Source: Theristus sp. LFF4_11 (Eukaryota; Nematoda; Chromadorea; Monhysterida; Xyalidae). Taken from it: a DNA stretch of 64,000 nucleotides. Numbering within the stretch: the first letter of the stretch is position 1; every line of letters starts with the position of its first letter. The translations under genes were made by a program, and so were the position numbers. This document shows, piece after piece, positions 33,076 to 43,243 of this stretch. The stretch spans positions 12,501 to 76,500 of the forward strand of contig JASANC010001878.1 of the NCBI GenBank assembly GCA_030248135.1, read 5' to 3'. The notes below the pieces were generated by a model, which was given only the letters and a program-made list of their open reading frames with translations, was not told where the DNA came from and ran no database searches.

Positions 33076-34377
33076 ATATTCAGAAGGCATTTGCGCTGTT
33101 TGATAAGAACGAAGACCGAACAATAAGCAGTGCTGAATTGGGTGCGGTGATGCGATCTCTGGGTGCTAATCCAACCGAACGTGACATCCGAGCATTGATT
33201 AATCGACATGACAAAAATCGTACGTTTCGTGTGGTTAATTATTATTCACAAAACATTGAAAACATTTTAACATTTTTTCAGAAAGTGGTAAAATTGACTA
33301 CGAAGAATTTGTGGTTCTGATGAAGGCAACAATGAAACAAGGAGATCCAAAACAGCTTCTGTTGGCATCATTCAAGGTTTCTATATCTTTTGAATTATAA
33401 TTTTATAGGAAGATAGTTCGAAATTAAATTTCTAGTGTATTGTAATTGTATAATTTGCGCGGCTATATGCACTGCCAGCAGTTTGTGTGTTAGTAACACG
33501 TTACGGTACTTAGTTTCGAGTTTCGAGTTTTTTCAGACGTTTGACCGTGATAAAAATGGATTTATCTCAGCGGATGAACTGCGCTATTTGATGAGCAACA
33601 TGGGCGAAAAGCTGTCACAAGCTGAAGTTGAACAAGTGATGCGTGAGGCTGATGTGAATCGTGATGGCAAAATTGATTATCAAGGTTTGAAAAACATACT
33701 GTTATTTACTGCCACATAAAAATATACAGGTTGTTTCAGAATTAGTGGGCAGGTGTTTAACGCGTTATTTCCAGAATTGTGTTGAACCATACTCAATGAA
33801 CTCAATGAATTGTTGCATGCATGAATACAAAATGTTTTTTAATCCGATTAATTTGTTTTTGTTTTTTTAATATTTACCGGCTTTTGGGACGTGCTAGACC
33901 AGCGTACATGCGCGAGAAAGGGGTTTTACCGTGACGGATAGGGGCAAGCGATGCATTTATGCTCATGGTGGACATTTTGAGTAATTAAATTGAGTTGACT
34001 GTGGTCGTTGTTGTTGATGTTTGCTGTTATCATCACACACATTTTACAGTGTTCTTTTGAATGCTTGCATTGAGTGTTGTTCTTTGTTGTCCGGTGGTAT
34101 CGCGTGGTCTGGTATTTTCTAGCCCATTTTTGAAAATGTTTGTGTTTTGCTCTGTCATTCGTATGCAGGTCAATAAATTTTTCTGAAATTTTGCACAAAT
34201 CTAAGTTGAACTTTCCTGAACAACTGTGTAAAATTTCATTAAATATGGTTCAACACAATTCGAGAAATATCGCGTCAAACACCTACCCACTATTTCTGAA
34301 ACACCCTGTACACCCACAAATGTATATTCCAAGTCTGTTGTTTTATTTCAGAATTTGTGAATATGCTGGTATCCTGA
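33076..34377 (+). CDS. Calmodulin-like protein 3 (EF-hand cassette, initiator exon not found)
   Basis: Exons 33076-33219 (144 nt), 33282-33376, 33537-33684 and 34352-34377 join in phase and end FVNMLVS. EF loops are DKNEDRTISSAE, DKNQSGKIDYEE, DRDKNGFISADE and DVNRDGKIDYQE. In the first loop the invariant sixth-position Gly is Arg, so calcium binding there is doubtful. The second and third exon lengths (95, 148) match those of the paralogues. As with copy 2, no ATG-bearing first exon is evident upstream (32657-33075). A family B MITE occupies the last intron. The gene converges with the serine protease gene ending at 34636. Confidence 0.8.
33727..34308. mobile_element. MITE (family B) in the last intron of calmodulin-like 3
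   Basis: The inverted ends (caggttgtttcagaattagt and tatttctgaaacaccctg) extend about 70 bases and match the element at 7491-8227. TA flanks both ends. The intron splice sites remain outside the element. Confidence 0.8.
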
Positions 34378-34635
34378 CGAAAAGTGCTTCCGTACATACA
34401 TTATTGTCTTGGTTTACTTTTTATAACATTCGAATGATTGATAAGAATACTGGTATAAAAGTTCAAGAAAGCACGACTTTGGTAAATCTATTTGAGAAAT
34501 CAACAATTTAGAGCAGCGGCCTGCGCTTTCACGCCGTTCTGTCACCGATGTGTTCCATGTAACAAATGCCGGAAACAACAATAAAGTTATCAGAACTTCA
34601 AAAATATAAAATGCATTTTGAACGAGTCCAACAGA

Positions 34636-37600
34636 TCAAAGGTATACAGTACAACAGCAAAACGTACCGGTTACTTGACATATCCATGGCACGTAAACAC
34701 GTAAATCTGCAAATAGGCCTCCCTTCAGTGGTTTATATTTTCGGAAACGCCTGAAAACAATGTTACTTTGTTCAAATTACTTTTTGCTTAGTCAACATGT
34801 CCACGAACGAATCACCATATTTTTTAAGTTGCACTATCTAACCGGAAATATTCGTATGCCAATCGACATCTGGCACCGCGCATCACGCTGCCAACGGCCT
34901 CAATTTTTGCAACGTTCCGAACTTGCAGAAGTGGAGCACCACTGTCGCCCTTAAAAAATCACTCACTCAATTGGGACAATGCCAAAATTGCGTGAATAAT
35001 GCATCTTTTGGCACGGTGGACCGAGTAAACGTTTTTGTCCTTTGTTTTTGTCACGCGCAAAATTGAATTTCACTAAGTATGGATGGTATACTATTTTTAT
35101 AATTAAAAGTGAAAGTACTTTTTGTTATTAGAATATCTAGTAAAATTGATCAAATAATAATATAATAATAGTACTTTTTGCTTCGTTATCAAAAGGTAAA
35201 TACTATTTTTCTTTTAGTATACTCTTTGATTATTTTTCAACCGGAGTTCAATCAATCAAAAGGTAAATACTATTTTTCTCTTGGTATGTTACTCTTTGAT
35301 TATTTTTCAACCGGAGTTGAATCACGTAATATCACCTTTATTTTTGTAATCAAGCATAAAAAGCTGAGCAAAAACTGCTAGAAATATAAAATGCTGAAAT
35401 GCAATGGTGCGAAATTGCAAACAAGAAGAACATGTAAAAACAGCGGCATGTGCCTCCTGAATGGTAACTAGCGCGTGTCAAATTTTCGAAAAAAACTAAC
35501 TAACATCCCCAAGGCGTGTTTTATATGAGTTTATTGTCTAAAGAATCAGATTTTTAGCGATGCCAACCGCGGTTCAGGGTGTTGCGCATAGCGACAGAAA
35601 ATCAAGGTGATATTTTTTTAGTTTGGGTGGCAGCTAACGCGACGTCACACCGATTTTCTTGCGCTACGTTTGTTAGGCTGCAGTTAGTTTCATTCAAACA
35701 AGCATTAAATCTTGATTCGGACAAAAAAACCTGACGAATTTGCATAATATTTATGTATTTATTTATGCCATTATAACTTTGGTCAAAATTTGAAGTTTTT
35801 CAATCAGCATGCTTCTTCGGATGTCCACCGGTGACCGTTCAATCTCATCAATAGCTCATTGTATCCCGAGATTAAGCAACTTTTTCAGCCAACGGCGTTT
35901 TTCACAGAAAGTCATTTTTCTCAATGAAAACAAAACGTCAATGGGTAACTCGCACATTATTTGTAGCCTAATAAAACATCTTTCCAACAACGCCCAACCG
36001 GAGGAGGAGGCAATGCATGCAGCAAACAAAAATTCAGGTGTCATCTTTTATTGGGACAAAACTTGACCGCAAACATGACGGGAAAGTTCTACCGCATTAA
36101 TGTTCTTGCGCCACGTTCTACACTTTGGGTTGCAATGGTTTTATGTGAACGTGCGTTTAATTTTGAATGCGATAAAAAAATTATTTTATTTTGTTGTAAT
36201 CAAAAGCAACAAGTACTTTATTACTATCAAAAATTTAGAAATGCGAAGAAAAGTACTTTTTGTATATTTGTTTGTATTGTTTGATAGGGCTCGTGTACTA
36301 TTCCGGCCCGCGAAATTCCGGCCCGAAGAATTCCGGCCCGCTCATTCCGGCCCGAAGAATTCCGGCCTGAAGAATTCCGGCCCGAAGAATTCCGGCCCGA
36401 AGAATTCCGGCCCGGAGAATTCCGGCCCGACGAATTTTTGCCAGCACGAACAATATTTAACCACGAAGTGATTTTTGGTAATCAAATATCGATTGGTAAT
36501 AATTATTCACAACGTGAATAAAGAAATTCGTACAGCTAGTTTGAAGCTTTGTTAGCCGAGGAGAATTATACCTGAGGTTTGTATTTTTGTTCCAGCAAGT
36601 TCAACATAATACTTGTATTTCTGCACTAGTGCCCCCCTCGAAATTTGCTTGACACCCCACCCAGCGAAATTTGCCTAAAACAAGACATTTTTTGAAGCAC
36701 AAAAAAGTCACGTCTGAAATTATGAAATTGCAAACCAGCCAGCAAGATCACGCAAATCAAATAATGCAGAAATGATACCAAAAGAGACAACACACAGCAC
36801 AAACAAAAATCAGTTAATAAGTGATGGTTCACAAATCCTGGTTCGTGATAAAAAAATCTTTTTATTTATTATGTTGAAAACGGTTTCTCTTTCCAAAAAA
36901 ATCAATTAACAACATTAACTAAAATCAGTTTCCAAACATCATTGAAAATATATACTGTAACATGTGAACATCGATATTTGATTACCAAACAACACTTCGT
37001 GGTTTAATATTGTTCGTGCTGGCGAAAATTCATCGGGCCGGAATTCTCCGGGCCGGAATTCTTCGGGCCGGAATTATCCGGGCCGGAATTCTTCGGGCCG
37101 GAATTCTTCGGGCCGGAATGAGCGGGCCGGAACTCTTCAGGCCGGAATTAGCGGGCCGGAATTGTACCCCCCCGGTTTGATAGTATACCATCCATATCAC
37201 CAAGGCATTGTAAATTCAAATATCGCACGCCCCTGTACCACCCTGAAGGAAAAATGCTATTTATTCGGCCAAATATAAATAGCATGTAAATTTAAAAATG
37301 CATATTTTCCGTCGCTTTGCACCGACCCTACAAGCGAGTTTGCTTTTTTCGTGAATGCATATAACATTCTTAATTGTACGCCGTGATAGCCGTTTTTGCT
37401 CGGCGCACTGTTTGGCGTTCATTCGTTTCAATTGTCGAATTTCTTTTATATCACGATAATTGTTACTCTTGTCACTTGCTGCAAAGAATAAGTTTGAAAT
37501 TCATTGATTAAAAAATTCTTACTTGATTAGCTGTAAGAATATCAGTTTCATAAGACAAGAACAGCTAACGGTCTAAGCCAAAGCCGTATGATGAAAAGTC

Positions 37601-40600
37601 TTTTGCCAATTTCGTCGTTTGGTCCGGTAGACAAACAGCACCGACAGCAGACGTATTGAAATAACTCTCTGGCAAGTCAAACTTCAATTCCACCAAAGCG
37701 ACATCATCCACAATGCCAGTTGAACTGACAAAACCAGGATGGTAATGAACCTTTGCAATTGGTACCATAAAGTTTTTGTCAATTTGGTGACGTTCGTTGC
37801 TCAGTGGCAGGTACGCAGTAAGGTTTCGATACGTAATGCGATCCATGCGCACTTTGGGTGGACTAAATAATAAGTTTTTAAGTCATTAAAAGATTGTATG
37901 TTCACGCTGACGTCTACGTACTTCTACATAGTTTTTAGCCAATTTTTAAAAGTTAGAAGCATGCCTATAATTCAGCAAAATACACATACCTGTTCAAGTT
38001 GGCGAATATACGCTGTCGTCGTACAAAACAGTGTGCGGCAGTCAAAATATGACGAACCGAAACCAATGCACCACTGCATGAGGTTTGCTCAACAAATGTA
38101 ATCAAAATGAACCGCTTACAATTAAATTAACACAATTATAAGTTTAATTTAACTTGATTTTTCAAATTTAGCATCTATTTTCTGTTATCTAGCTGCATGT
38201 CTGTATCCGTGGCATTTTTTGCAATGGGTGCCTATTTTTTTACAAGTTCTGAAAAAATGCCAGAGGGGCATAAAAACCCAATATTATTTTATATTGTGAC
38301 AGATCGTATATAACGGAAATAATATCAGCGGCTGAACAATGACAAAAATGTATTGGCGCATATATTATTTCTGCGTTTCCAGTGTTCCACCCATTTTGAC
38401 CCTGCAACTTTATAAATACATTTTCTTGCAAAAACCTTGTGTCAACCTTTTTATCTGTCACATAACATCTGTCACAAAAATATTTGGCCTTTTTATGACC
38501 TTCAGGCACTTTTCTGAACTTGCCTTTTCTTTTTACATTTCAATGAGTTTAAAATTTTCAACTAGGGGCCTAGTTTTTAGCTCGTTCCTGCAATTTTCCA
38601 GTGCGGAGCCCATGCGGAAATAATAGTACCCGTTACTGGCCCAAATAATACCAGTTCTTAGCCCGGTCCCGTATGGGTTTGCAATAGTTTCCGTTTAGCG
38701 CCCGTAAAGCGTAAAAGACAAGAACTACAGGGTGGGCCAAAAAAAAGGTTCCATTTTCAAACCGCTGTCACTGGCTAGTGTTTCAATATTATGAGCTGAA
38801 ATTTTCAGCATTGATAAAACATGTGATGCCATTTTTCTGACAAAATTTTTATCTAATTTGGTCAAGTAGATTCAGTTTTACAGCACAATGTTTAAAAATT
38901 CCCAAATTTTCAAAAAAAACGGATTTTTAGCCAAGAATTTCACAACGAATCATTGCTCATAGACATCCAAATCATCATCAAGGTTCTCGTCCGCAGCGGC
39001 TGGATTGAATTTTACGCGAAACTGGCGAGTCACTGCAGAAAAACTTTCAGATTGCTCCCACCAGATAGCACACCAGACCCGTTGTTCTGCTGTCCACTTA
39101 ACCATGACGAAACTGCAGAAAACTAAAACTGAAACACTGTTTTTATTCAAACCGCAGAAAAACTTTTTAAAAGAAACAAATTAACAGACAGAGTAACACA
39201 TAAAACAAAAAAGTCAACTGAACAATTCTTTCTGTCGCAGTCGCATGGCTGCTGACTCGAGTCCGTTGTGAAACATCAGAGATTCGCTCGAGCTGCTCAA
39301 ATGCAATTCAAGTGTGAGACCTTTCCACTCTGAGCGCATGAGTTGAACTATCAATACCCCGGGTATCCAAAAAGACCCATTTGGCACCTTCGCAACAGTT
39401 TCAAAATTGGATCACGCATCTTGATACTAATTTTTTCTTGCACTCATTTCAGTCAATTTGTTGATTTTTCGAGCTTTTTTAGAAAATCAGCCACAGTGAG
39501 CGCCAGGAATTATATATCGGGGGAAAAATTTTGTCAGTTAAATGGCATCACATGTTTTATCAGTGCTGAAAATTTCAGTTCATAACTGATAAAACACCAG
39601 CCAGTGACAGCAGTTTGAAAATGGAACCTTTTTTTGGCCCACCCTGTACATGTTTCAAATTTTCATATTCGTAATCAGCACTTCGAATAACCTCAGAGTA
39701 CCAGTTTTCCGGCCTTTCCTGTGATTTTGCAACCCGGACCCTGAGCGACAATAAAAGTGCCTCTTATGGTTCCGAGCGGGCAAACGGACGCATTGAGGAG
39801 GTTTGATTGGTGCTAATACAAGTTCGCTGTTTGCGGTTTCGCCAGGTAGACGCATACCGCGGTGCCCCCTGGCTCGTCAGTGCGACGGACACCAGGCAGA
39901 ACTGCCGAAGGTGTTTTACCACAGACAGATCTTATAGTCTGGGCAAAACATCAGCGAACCTAGGTAGTAAAATCTCACAAAACAACCATCCCGGGCAATA
40001 AAGCCACAAGGGACCCGGTGTTTTGCGAGTGTATACAATACAAGTTCGCTGTTTGCGGTTTCGCCAGGTAGACGCATACCGCGGTGCCCCCTGGCTCGTC
40101 AGTGCGACGGACACCAGGCAGAACTGCCGAAGGTGTTTTACCACAGACAGATCTTATAGTCTGGGCAAAACATCAGCGAACCTAGGTAGTAAAATCTCAC
40201 AAAACAACCATCCCGGGCAATAAAGCCACAAGGGACCCGGTGTTTTGCGAGTGTATACAATACAAGTTCGCTGTTTGCGGTTTCGCCAGGTAGACGCATA
40301 CCGCGGTGCCCCCTGGCTCGTCAGTGCGACGGACACCAGGCAGAACTGCCGAAGGTGTTTTACCACAGACAGATCTTATAGTCTGGGCAAAACATCAGCG
40401 AACCTAGGTAGTAAAATCTCACAAAACAACCATACCGGGCAATAAAGCCACAAGGGACCCGGTGTTTTGCGAGTGTATACAATACAAGTTCGCTGTTTGC
40501 GGTTTCGCCAGGTAGACGCATACCGCGGTGCCCCCTGGCTCGTCAGTGCGACGGACACCAGGCAGAACTGCCGAAGGTGTTTTACCACAGACAGATCTTA

Positions 40601-41696
40601 TAGTCTGGGCAAAACATCAGCGAACCTAGGTAGTAAAATCTCACAAAACAACCATCCCGGGCAATAAAGCCACAAGGGACCCGGTGTTTTGCGAGTGTAT
40701 ACAATACAAGTTCGCTGTTTGCGGTTTCGCCAGGTAGACGCATACCGCGGTGCCCCCTGGCTCGTCAGTGCGACGGACACCAGGCAGAACTGCCGAAGGT
40801 GTTTTACCACAGACAGATCTTATAGTCTGGGCAAAACATCAGCGAACCTAGGTAGTAAAATCTCACAAAACAACCATCCCGGGCAATAAAGCCACAAGGG
40901 ACCCGGTGTTTTGCGAGTGTATACAATACAAGTTCGCTGTTTGTGGTTTCGCCAGGTAGACGCATACCGCGGTGCCCCCTGGCTCGTCAGTGCGACGGAC
41001 ACCAGGCAGAACTGCCGAAGGTGTTTTACCACAGACAGATCTTATAGTCTGGGCAAAACATCAGCGAACCTAGGTAGTAAAATCTCACAAAACAACCATC
41101 CCGGGCAATAAAGCCACAAGGGACCCGGTGTTTTGCGAGTGTATACAATACAATACAAATTTGACTAAATTTGAATTTTTTTTAAAAACTGTCCAAGGGG
41201 GTCGGTATTCTGAAAAAGCGATTTTTAAATTGGTTGTTCTGAAAAACGTTACTTTTTTCTCTTTTCAATTCAATTTCATTTAACCAAAAAGGCTTTTTAC
41301 GCACGGGTCAAATTGCTAGTTTAAAATTAAAATAAATATTTGAAATTAAAAAAAAATTAAAAAAGCTGCTTAAAAACAAAATTTTAAACATGCACAAATT
41401 TGTTTTTATTGCTTACTGTCTTCTCCTGAATTATTGAACAGTGCAACTGCGAAAGGATAACGATTCGATTTAACCGTGCTTCCACCAAATATTTTGTTGA
41501 CGTCGTTGTCAGCTTCTGTCAAACCGCAGATCGTTCGCAGATTGTCCGATTGCTTTGGCGTCACTTTACAAAATGGCACTTGATATTGAATGTGGGATGG
41601 CGCTTGAGATGGTCTCTTGGTCGAACAGGCACAGAATGTTCGATTCAAAAGCAAACCAAATAAAAACATAACGGCGTGCACTGGTGGCGCGCGCAT
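34636..41696 (-). CDS. S1-family serine protease 1 (secreted, chymotrypsin fold)
   Basis: Exons read on the minus strand: 41696-41417 (hydrophobic leader ending CACS, then KIFGGSTV and YPFAVALF), about 38094-37990 (CSGALVSVRHILTAAHC, His57), 37862-37570 (GIVDDVALVEL, Asp102; ends YGFGLD), 37478-37327 (EIRQLKRMNAKQCAEQ to KLACR), 34949 to about 34812 (GDSGAPLL, Ser195) and about 34725-34636 (GLFADLRVYVPWIC, the C-terminal helix). The catalytic triad is complete. Position 189 by the GDSG count is Leu rather than Asp, so trypsin-type Lys/Arg preference is unlikely. The exon 1 to exon 2 junction is not phase-compatible with any acceptor I could find, so a micro-exon or lesion is possible. The last boundaries are approximate. 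Introns contain a satellite array and two transposons. Confidence 0.78.
35079..37196. mobile_element. Terminal-inverted-repeat element with inverted minisatellites
   Basis: Ends atggatggtatacta and tagtataccatccat are exact inverted copies. The interior holds two direct repeats of about 70 bases (aaaggtaaatactatttttc blocks near 35195 and 35261) and a mirrored pair of GC-rich minisatellites. It lies in the intron of protease 1 between the KLACR and GDSG exons. Confidence 0.6.
36298..37165. repeat. Inverted pair of gaattccggcccgaa minisatellites
   Basis: About nine units of a 14-15 base motif containing attccggcccg run at 36298-36433, and the reverse complement runs at 37032-37160. Flanking unique sequence (accacgaagtg, caatatttaacc) is inverted as well, so the whole could fold into a stem of about 200 bases with a 450-base loop. 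Confidence 0.85.
38728..39645 (-). mobile_element. TA-flanked DNA transposon copy (family A) in protease 1 intron
   Basis: Ends cagggtgggccaaaaaaaag and ttttttggcccaccctg are inverted and flanked by TA. The minus strand at 38950-39105 encodes MVKWTAEQRVWCAIWWE and RQFRVKFN, the same transposase N-terminal relic as at 22481. The catalytic domain is absent, so the copy is non-autonomous. Confidence 0.8.
39819..41150. repeat. Satellite array, six 222-bp units
   Basis: Six head-to-tail units with a 222-base period differ by only a few substitutions (for example one catacc for catccc change). Each has the aagttcgctgtttgcggttt block, ccgcggtgcccc and a gtttttgcg-type end. Units contain short inverted pairs (ggtgcccc against ggacacc). 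Recurrent 66-70 residue open frames in both strands are artefacts of the periodicity. It lies inside intron 1 of protease 1. Confidence 0.97.
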
Positions 41697-42300
41697 GCTC
41701 GTTAGAGCTGTTTCTTATTACGCCGCTGTTGGACAGTACTAATTTTATTCAACGGGTTCATTTAAACCCATTTAACAAACACTTTTCGTTGCATTGTTAT
41801 GACGAGGCATTTAACCGTGGGAATGGTGGTAAAAGATAAAGCCACTTCGACCGTTTTATTTTCCGGTGACGTCTTTGTATTTCTGCTTTTTTAGCGAGTC
41901 TTTTTTTATTTCGACCGTCGCGAACACACCATGCCAGCAGTTACAATCCCCGACGTTTTTGTTGTTTGTGTGGGAAGTTTTTTGGCCACCCACGCTGAAC
42001 GTTATCTGCGATGAATTTATAATTGCTTGCCAAAACGCACATTGAACACTGCATCATAACCAAACTAATTTCATTTGCGTGCCATGTTTAAAAAACGGAC
42101 AAAGTTTTTTTTTCAGGAGCCCAGCTTATAAGGGCTCTTGTTGAGTCGTATTAGTTTGCAGGGAAGAAACTTAACAACGGTGAACGTTCATACACTGACA
42201 AGTGTAAAAGTAAATCAGTAAAATAATGCACGCACGCATGTACATGTATTGTTTGTACGCCCCCGTGAATAAACAGATCATTACTAACAATCCGCCATAT
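41697..42300. other. Intergenic upstream of protease 1; nothing recognised
   Basis: This is the likely promoter region of the minus-strand protease gene. No clear TATA or other motif can be assigned. Confidence 0.4.
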
Positions 42301-42564
42301 ACCGTAAAGTCTTGCATATAAGGTCTCCTTATATAAATTTGAAAATCAAAAATTTTTGAAAAAAGTGGAATTTCGTGTGACAGCCTTATAAGTGGGAGGA
42401 GGTCTTATAAAGCGAACATTAGGAATTCCGGGTCTTATAAACGGGGTAAGATTTCGACCAAGTCAAAATTTTGAATTTTTTGGTTTCCCGCCGTGTGACA
42501 CTCCGCCCACTTTTGGGTGGGGGTCTTATAAGTGGGAGGAACCTTATATGCAAGACTTTACGGT
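42301..42564. mobile_element. MITE (family C), compact copy
   Basis: Left accgtaaagtcttgcatata and right tatatgcaagactttacggt are near-perfect inverted repeats. The interior contains cttataagtgggagg and related inverted motifs. It has the same family ends as 585-1994. Confidence 0.85.
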
Positions 42565-42569
42565 ATATG

Positions 42570-43043
42570 TCAGTCCCGTATACCACTTTTGCTGGAATTA
42601 TGACCGAAGATGACGCTGTAAAATCCATGAGAAACCAAACAGCCGCTGAGTTTTATAAAATAAACTTCCATTGAATTTGATCATATAATTTTCATTCTTC
42701 TTTTTGCACCGGTCACCTAGGTAACCGTGAAAGGGCCATGTGCTCAGACTCCACTTGCTGCAAAAGAAGTGGACGATTAAAAATGTTTTAGCATGCATAT
42801 AATTACTGACAAATTGAAAAAGTGATCAATATCTAAAACAGATTCTTAAGGTTTAAAACATCAAAACGTTTATGGTACCTGCAAAATGAGTCTTATTAGT
42901 GTTCTGCTGCTTTCATCTTGCACCTGCACATTTTTCAAAAGCGTTTGATGCTTCTCCACCCTGCGACGCAAATTCTGCAACTCATGTTGCAATTTCTTTG
43001 TTAAAGTGTTGTACAGCTTCACGTCTAAGCTGCGCTGGTACGC
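42570..43043 (-). CDS. Possible coiled-coil protein exons (partial)
   Basis: The minus-strand exon 43043-42879 (55 codons, cag acceptor, gtacca donor) encodes a charged helical stretch with KKLQHELQNLRRRVEKHQ, a good coiled-coil candidate. Exons 42757-42726 (QVESEHMALSR) and 42615-42570 follow in phase to TGA. A competing frame upstream (from an ATG at about 43123) reads MEKEVPNKIQALFSVSN and runs into the same DNA before stopping, so a frameshift or different exon structure is possible. 5' exons are not seen, and a foldback transposon lies immediately upstream. Confidence 0.4.
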
Positions 43044-43243
43044 CTGAAGTAAAATTTACGAGCTTCAATTCACTTGAATTTGAAACTGAGAAGAGTGCTT
43101 GAATTTTATTTGGCACTTCCTTTTCCATTCCTAAGGTGTGTTTGTGTTCGACATGATTGGCATCAGCGAGACACGTTTAGCATTACAGCATATGATCCAG
43201 ACAAAATTTGAACATTCAATTTGTTAATGCTGTGTGTACTGTG

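Noticed and set aside
35856..36044. Minus-strand frame considered as the missing protease 1 exon
   Set aside because: A better exon at 37327-37478 has the exact 152-nt length of its paralogue, correct phases and the conserved Cys before GDSG.
36298..36440. Short regular repeats considered as a CRISPR array
   Set aside because: Units of 14-15 bases are contiguous without unique spacers, and the genome is eukaryotic.
39807..41111. Ladder of 66-70 residue open frames on both strands
   Set aside because: Each recurs every 222 bases with the satellite unit and shows no domain signature.
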